DNA of 6,980 nucleotides from Bacteroidota bacterium (GTDB lineage: Bacteria; Bacteroidota; Bacteroidia; Bacteroidales; Lentimicrobiaceae): positions 1-6,980 of the forward strand of contig JAEYXG010000281.1 in the NCBI GenBank assembly GCA_023428585.1, read 5' to 3'. Shown piece by piece: positions 5,101 to 6,980 of the stretch. The translations under genes were made by a program, and so were the position numbers. The notes under the pieces are model-generated. The model saw only the letters and a list, made by a program, of their open reading frames with translations, had not been told where the DNA came from and searched no databases. Each line of letters starts with the position of its first letter. Position 1 is the stretch's first letter.

Positions 5101-6980
5101 GTGACTGAAATACTAGATCAACTTAATGCTGCACAACAACTTGCAGTGACATCATCAGCAGGCCCCGTTATGGTGATAGCAGGTGCCGGGTCGGGAAAGA
5201 CAAGAGTATTAACCTATCGAATAGCTTATATGCTTAGTCAGGGTGTTGACCCTTTTAACATCCTGGCACTTACCTTCACCAACAAGGCAGCGCGTGAAAT
5301 GAAAAGCAGAATCATGGAGCTGGTTGGCTCCATTGAAGGGCGCAATGTGTGGATGGGTACTTTCCACTCCATTTTCGCCAGGATTCTGAGAATTGAAGGA
5401 CATGTACTGGGCTACCCGTCAAATTTTACCATTTATGACACTGATGACTCAAAAAGTGTTTTAAAAGCCATATTGAAGGATCTGAACCTCGATCCCAAAC
5501 AATATCCGCTAAACACAGTGTTATCGCGTATATCAGCAGCAAAATCAAACCTGATATCAGCCGCTGAATATAATGCCAATGCCGAACTGCTTTCACAGGA
5601 TAGTGCTGCTCAGAAACCTATGATTGGTGAGATATACAGCTATTATGATGCACGCTGTTTCAGGGCCGGAGCTATGGATTTTGATGATCTGCTGTTCAAA
5701 ACCAATGTTCTGTTCCGTGATTATGGTGAAGTGCTTTACAAGTACCAGAATAAATTCAAGTATATATTGGTTGATGAGTATCAGGATACAAATCATGCCC
5801 AATACCTTATTGTAAAGCAATTGGCTGCCAGGCATGAGAATATATGCGTTGTAGGTGATGATGCCCAAAGCATCTATTCATTCAGAGGTGCCAACATACA
5901 GAACATTCTCAACTTCAAGCGTGATTACCCTGATGTTAAGCTTTTCAAGCTTGAACAGAATTACCGATCCACGCAAACTATTGTAAACGCAGCCAACAGC
6001 ATCATATCAAACAATAAGGACCAGATATTCAAGGAAGTATGGACAGATAACGATGAAGGCAACCTGATACAGGTATTGAAGGCAACTTCAGAAACTGAAG
6101 AGGGCAACATGGTTGCCAACAGCATCTTTGAACTGAAGATGAATCAGCAGCAGCCCAACAGTGCCTTCGCCGTGTTGTATCGTACAAATGCTCAATCAAG
6201 GGCAATAGAAGAGTCACTGCGTAAATTAAATATACCATATAGGATCTATGGTGGCCTGTCATTCTACAAAAGAGCGGAAATCAAAGATTTGCTTGCCTAT
6301 TATAGGCAGGTGGTCAATCCTTCAGATGATGAAGCCTTTAAAAGGATAGTGAACTATCCAACACGTGGAATTGGTAAAACCACGCTCGAGAAAATTGAAA
6401 TGGCTGCCGGTGAAAACGGAATTAGCAATCATGCGGTAGCACTCAATGCCGGGAGATATCTGCCCACATTGCCTTCAGGTACAATAGCAAAAGTTGAGCA
6501 GTTTGCTACTATGATACAGAGCCTTCACTATAAACTGCACAAGGTTGATGCTTATAACCTGGCACAGCAGATTGCCATCAGCTCAGGATTAATGCATGAA
6601 CTGATGTCTGACAAATCAGATGAGGGTATATCAAAGTATCAGAACACTGAAGAATTACTCAATGCCATTAAAGATTTCACTGAGCGGGAAGAGGAGCCGA
6701 TGCCATTGTTGGATGATGATGAAATAATAAGTGATGAGAGAACTCTTGATGTCTTTATGAGGGATATTGCTTTGATGACCGATGCCGATGACGACAAAGG
6801 CAACGACAATAACAAGGTAGTGCTGATGACTATTCATGCAGCCAAAGGACTTGAGTTTCCATATGTATTCATAGTTGGTATGGAAGAGAACCTGTTCCCC
6901 TCAAACATGTCGCTAAGTACCCGAGCCGAGATAGAAGAGGAACGCCGGCTATTTTATGTAGCCCTGACGAGAGCTGAGAA
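5101..6980 (+). CDS. pcrA: PcrA/UvrD-type superfamily 1A DNA helicase, 3' end missing
   Basis: An ATP-driven 3'-5' DNA helicase that acts in nucleotide excision repair, clearance of blocked forks and removal of recombinase filaments. The window holds 626 codons and ends inside motif VI; the family is usually about 720-790 residues, so roughly the last fifth is missing. The motifs are all present: Q motif LNAAQQLAV (8-16), Walker A AGAGSGKT (27-34), motif Ia LTFTNKAAREM (57-67), Ib GTFHS (86-90), Walker B VDEYQDTN (224-231), motif III VGDDAQSIYSFRGA (251-264), motif IV LEQNYRS (284-290), motif V TIHAAKGLEF (577-586), then motif VI FYVALTRAE at the window edge. The start is GTG 5101: an in-frame TAA lies three codons upstream, and the Q motif follows at the expected distance. 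PcrA and UvrD cannot be told apart here. Confidence 0.96.
   Translation, partial: MTEILDQLNAAQQLAVTSSAGPVMVIAGAGSGKTRVLTYRIAYMLSQGVDPFNILALTFTNKAAREMKSRIMELVGSIEGRNVWMGTFHSIFARILRIEGHVLGYPSNFTIYDTDDSKSVLKAILKDLNLDPKQYPLNTVLSRISAAKSNLISAAEYNANAELLSQDSAAQKPMIGEIYSYYDARCFRAGAMDFDDLLFKTNVLFRDYGEVLYKYQNKFKYILVDEYQDTNHAQYLIVKQLAARHENICVVGDDAQSIYSFRGANIQNILNFKRDYPDVKLFKLEQNYRSTQTIVNAANSIISNNKDQIFKEVWTDNDEGNLIQVLKATSETEEGNMVANSIFELKMNQQQPNSAFAVLYRTNAQSRAIEESLRKLNIPYRIYGGLSFYKRAEIKDLLAYYRQVVNPSDDEAFKRIVNYPTRGIGKTTLEKIEMAAGENGISNHAVALNAGRYLPTLPSGTIAKVEQFATMIQSLHYKLHKVDAYNLAQQIAISSGLMHELMSDKSDEGISKYQNTEELLNAIKDFTEREEEPMPLLDDDEIISDERTLDVFMRDIALMTDADDDKGNDNNKVVLMTIHAAKGLEFPYVFIVGMEENLFPSNMSLSTRAEIEEERRLFYVALTRAE

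Overview
This window looks like chromosomal DNA from a member of the Bacteroidota. The evidence is AT-rich intergenic DNA, no convincing Shine-Dalgarno sites, several good matches to the Bacteroidota -7 promoter element TAnnTTTG, a lipoprotein with a charged CEKD start to its mature part, and gene content typical of the phylum. Genus cannot be read from the sequence. No phage, plasmid, transposon, CRISPR array, tRNA or rRNA is visible.

Layout, left to right. (1) 1-338, minus: the 5' part of an exported BNR/Asp-box protein that runs off the window. (2) About 409-526, minus: a decayed fragment of a type II NADH dehydrogenase gene. (3) 597-1637, minus: intact metX (homoserine O-acetyltransferase). 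(4) About 1645-1741, minus: a decayed fragment of a second metX. (5) 1751-3004, minus: intact type II NADH dehydrogenase. (6) 3195-3914, plus: a LiaF-like membrane protein divergent from the dehydrogenase. (7) 4020-4424, minus: a small Ig-like lipoprotein, convergent with the LiaF-like gene and separated from it by a perfect palindrome. (8) 4595-4852, minus: an 85-residue helical protein of unknown function. (9) 5101 to the right edge, plus: a PcrA/UvrD-type helicase cut off inside motif VI.

The genes do not form one pathway. MetX makes O-acetylhomoserine for methionine synthesis, NDH-2 feeds electrons from NADH into the quinone pool, the LiaF-like protein and the lipoprotein belong to the envelope, and the helicase serves DNA repair and replication. 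I see no new multi-gene system.

The most unusual observation is that the two intact minus-strand genes (ndh then metX) are each accompanied by a short dead copy of the other member's family, in the order ndh - metX remnant - metX - ndh remnant, all on one strand. Both remnants are about 75% identical to their intact neighbours at the nucleotide level by hand count and carry in-frame stops. This reads most simply as the collapsed remains of a tandem ndh-metX array. The metX remnant also explains a false N-terminal extension of metX, and its end supplies the best promoter-like element in front of the living metX.
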